Source: Streptomyces sp. CGMCC 4.7035 (lineage in GTDB: Bacteria; Actinomycetota; Actinomycetes; Streptomycetales; Streptomycetaceae). From it: DNA of 64,000 nucleotides. Of the stretch, positions 63,124-64,000 are shown one piece after another; within the stretch, counting starts at the first letter, position 1, and the number at the start of each line of letters is the position of its first letter. The stretch is from assembly GCF_031583065.1 (NCBI RefSeq), contig NZ_CP134053.1:4092001-4156000 (forward strand), given 5' to 3'. Made by a program: the position numbers and the translations under genes. The notes below the pieces were generated by a model. That model did no database searches and was not told the origin of the DNA. It was given only the letters and a program-made list of their open reading frames with translations.

Positions 63124-63555
63124 GTGAGCAATCATGCGCCGAACGAAGCCCGCGTCATCCCCTTGCGCCACCGGACCGCGCCGCCCCGCACCGACGGGGC
63201 GAGCCGTGCCCCGCAGCAGCCGGCGCAGGCGCCACGGACCCCCGCCCCGAGGGAGCCCCTGTGGCGTGACCTCGTCGGTGACGCGCTGCGGCGCGAACGG
63301 CTCGCCCAGGAGCGCACGCTCAAGGACGTCGCCGAGGCGGCCCGTATCTCGATGCCGTACCTGTCCGAGGTGGAGCGCGGCCGCAAGGAGGCCTCCTCCG
63401 AGGTCCTGGCGGCCGCCGCCCAGGCCCTCGGACTCGGCCTCGCGGACCTGCTCTCGCTCGCCCAGGACGAGCTGGTACGGCACGCCCGGATCCGGACCGG
63501 CCGGGGCCGTACGTCGCCGACGGCGCAGTACGACGGTCTGTGCCTGGCCGCCTGA
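63124..63555 (+). CDS. XRE-family regulator of the PopR/ClgR type
   Basis: A 143-residue regulator. The HTH is LVGDALRRERLAQERTLKDVAEAARISMPYLSEVERGRKEASSEVLAAAAQALGL, as in ClgR and PopR. The protein ends CLAA. In S. lividans PopR, two terminal alanines are the degradation signal for ClpP1P2, and PopR activates clpP3-clpP4; this is established for that protein. The adjacent convergent ClpP gene agrees with that role. GTG 63124 lies only a few bases after a TAGGCT box (63112-63117), with GAAGGA abutting it, so the mRNA may be leaderless. The first 55 residues are Pro/Ala-rich. Confidence 0.82.
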   Translation: MSNHAPNEARVIPLRHRTAPPRTDGASRAPQQPAQAPRTPAPREPLWRDLVGDALRRERLAQERTLKDVAEAARISMPYLSEVERGRKEASSEVLAAAAQALGLGLADLLSLAQDELVRHARIRTGRGRTSPTAQYDGLCLAA

Positions 63556-63591
63556 CGGGCTCGTGGACGTCCGGCGCCCGGCCCGCCAAAA

Positions 63592-64000
63592 TCAGACGAA
63601 AGCGAGCCGTCGGCTCAGCACCTCGTCGGCGAGCCCGTAGGCGACGGCCTCCTCGGCGGTGAACACCTTGTCCCGGTCCATGTCGGCGCGCAGGGTCGCC
63701 ACGTCGTGATGCGTGTGCCGGGACAGGACCTCCTCCACCTGGGAGCGGATGCGGACCATCTCCTTGGCCTGGAGGCTGAGGTCCGAGACCGTGCCCTGCC
63801 GTCCGCCGCTGGCCGGCTGGCCGAGCAGCACCCGGGCGTGCTGGAGCACGAACCGCCGCCCGGGGTCTCCGCCGGCCAGCAGCACCGCCGCGGTGGAGGC
63901 GGCCTGCCCGACGCAGAACGTGGAGATCGGGGCCTGCACGAACGTCATCGTGTCGTAGATCGCCATCAGTGAAGTGAACGATCCGCCGGGCGAGTTGAGG
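63592..64000 (-). CDS. ClpP-family protease subunit, 5' part outside the window
   Basis: The last 135 codons of a ClpP paralogue. [18 protein letters not shown] at the window edge, VGQAASTAA with the catalytic Ser, and [25 protein letters not shown] with the Asp are conserved. Where ClpP has the catalytic His (RVMIHQP), this protein reads RVLLGQP, so His is Gly. It is therefore probably inactive as a peptidase by itself and may act inside a mixed complex. In Streptomyces the second gene of the clpP3-clpP4 operon would lie here, next to popR; the numbering is inference. Convergent with the PopR-like gene, 36 bases between stops. Confidence 0.87.
   Translation of the reverse strand, partial: LNSPGGSFTSLMAIYDTMTFVQAPISTFCVGQAASTAAVLLAGGDPGRRFVLQHARVLLGQPASGGRQGTVSDLSLQAKEMVRIRSQVEEVLSRHTHHDVATLRADMDRDKVFTAEEAVAYGLADEVLSRRLAFV

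Overview
The window looks like a stretch of Streptomyces chromosome. Base composition is very GC-rich throughout, GTG starts are common, and several lineage-typical genes are present: a four-gene conservon (sensor kinase, Roadblock, DUF742, GTPase), a sortase-anchored chaplin, an orphan DUF397 protein, a streptophobe-type membrane protein, and a PopR/ClgR-like regulator facing a clpP operon. No rRNA, tRNA or CRISPR array is visible.

Layout. 1-5 kb: the 5' part of a secreted penicillin-acylase-family amidase, an acyl-CoA ligase, a phenylacetate-CoA ligase (paaK) with a TetR-like palindrome upstream, and an alpha/beta hydrolase. 5.3-9.3 kb: the conservon on the minus strand. 9.6-14.3 kb: a compact orphan natural-product operon, KS-ACP (acyltransferase domain missing), then a stand-alone amino-acid adenylation enzyme, then an FAD oxidoreductase. 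15-16 kb: a GAF-domain protein. 16.4-22.2 kb: a divergent acyl-CoA catabolic cluster (acyl-CoA synthetase against enoyl-CoA hydratase, tandem DUF35, and two thiolase-fold proteins lacking thiolase residues), resembling actinobacterial steroid side-chain retro-aldolase loci. 22-35 kb: DUF397, universal stress protein, a secreted amidase, an APH-like kinase, a TPR regulator, a PP2C phosphatase, a release-factor-like protein, a secreted S33 peptidase and a chaplin.

35.5-44.5 kb is an accessory-like block with five GNAT acetyltransferase genes, interrupted by a TnpB-only IS200/IS605-type element lying between two convergent GNAT genes, plus a secreted two-domain protein and a second APH-like kinase. 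44.5-51 kb holds an ArsR repressor with a self-overlapping operator and promoter, an SPW membrane protein, an acyl-CoA dehydrogenase, a decayed YCII/ECF-sigma remnant, a secreted PI-PLC, an aldo/keto reductase, a broken SMI1-like gene, a PAP2 phosphatase and a BlaI/BlaR-like pair with two TACA-N4-TGTA boxes. 52-57 kb: VOC protein, adenosine deaminase, DinB-like protein, a LysR/aldo-keto reductase divergent pair, and a head-to-head SDR/AraC pair in which both genes have lost their 5' ends. 57.8-64 kb: a ClpC/ClpB-like AAA+ unfoldase without a visible ClpP-docking loop, SnoaL-like protein, an unknown protein, the streptophobe, a PopR-like regulator ending in two alanines, and the 3' part of a ClpP paralogue whose active-site His is Gly.

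The features of most interest are the AT-less KS-ACP/A/FAD operon, the TnpB element with its predicted guide, the Ltp/DUF35 pair, and the unusual Clp components. Coding calls rest on family motifs visible in translations; no database search was possible.
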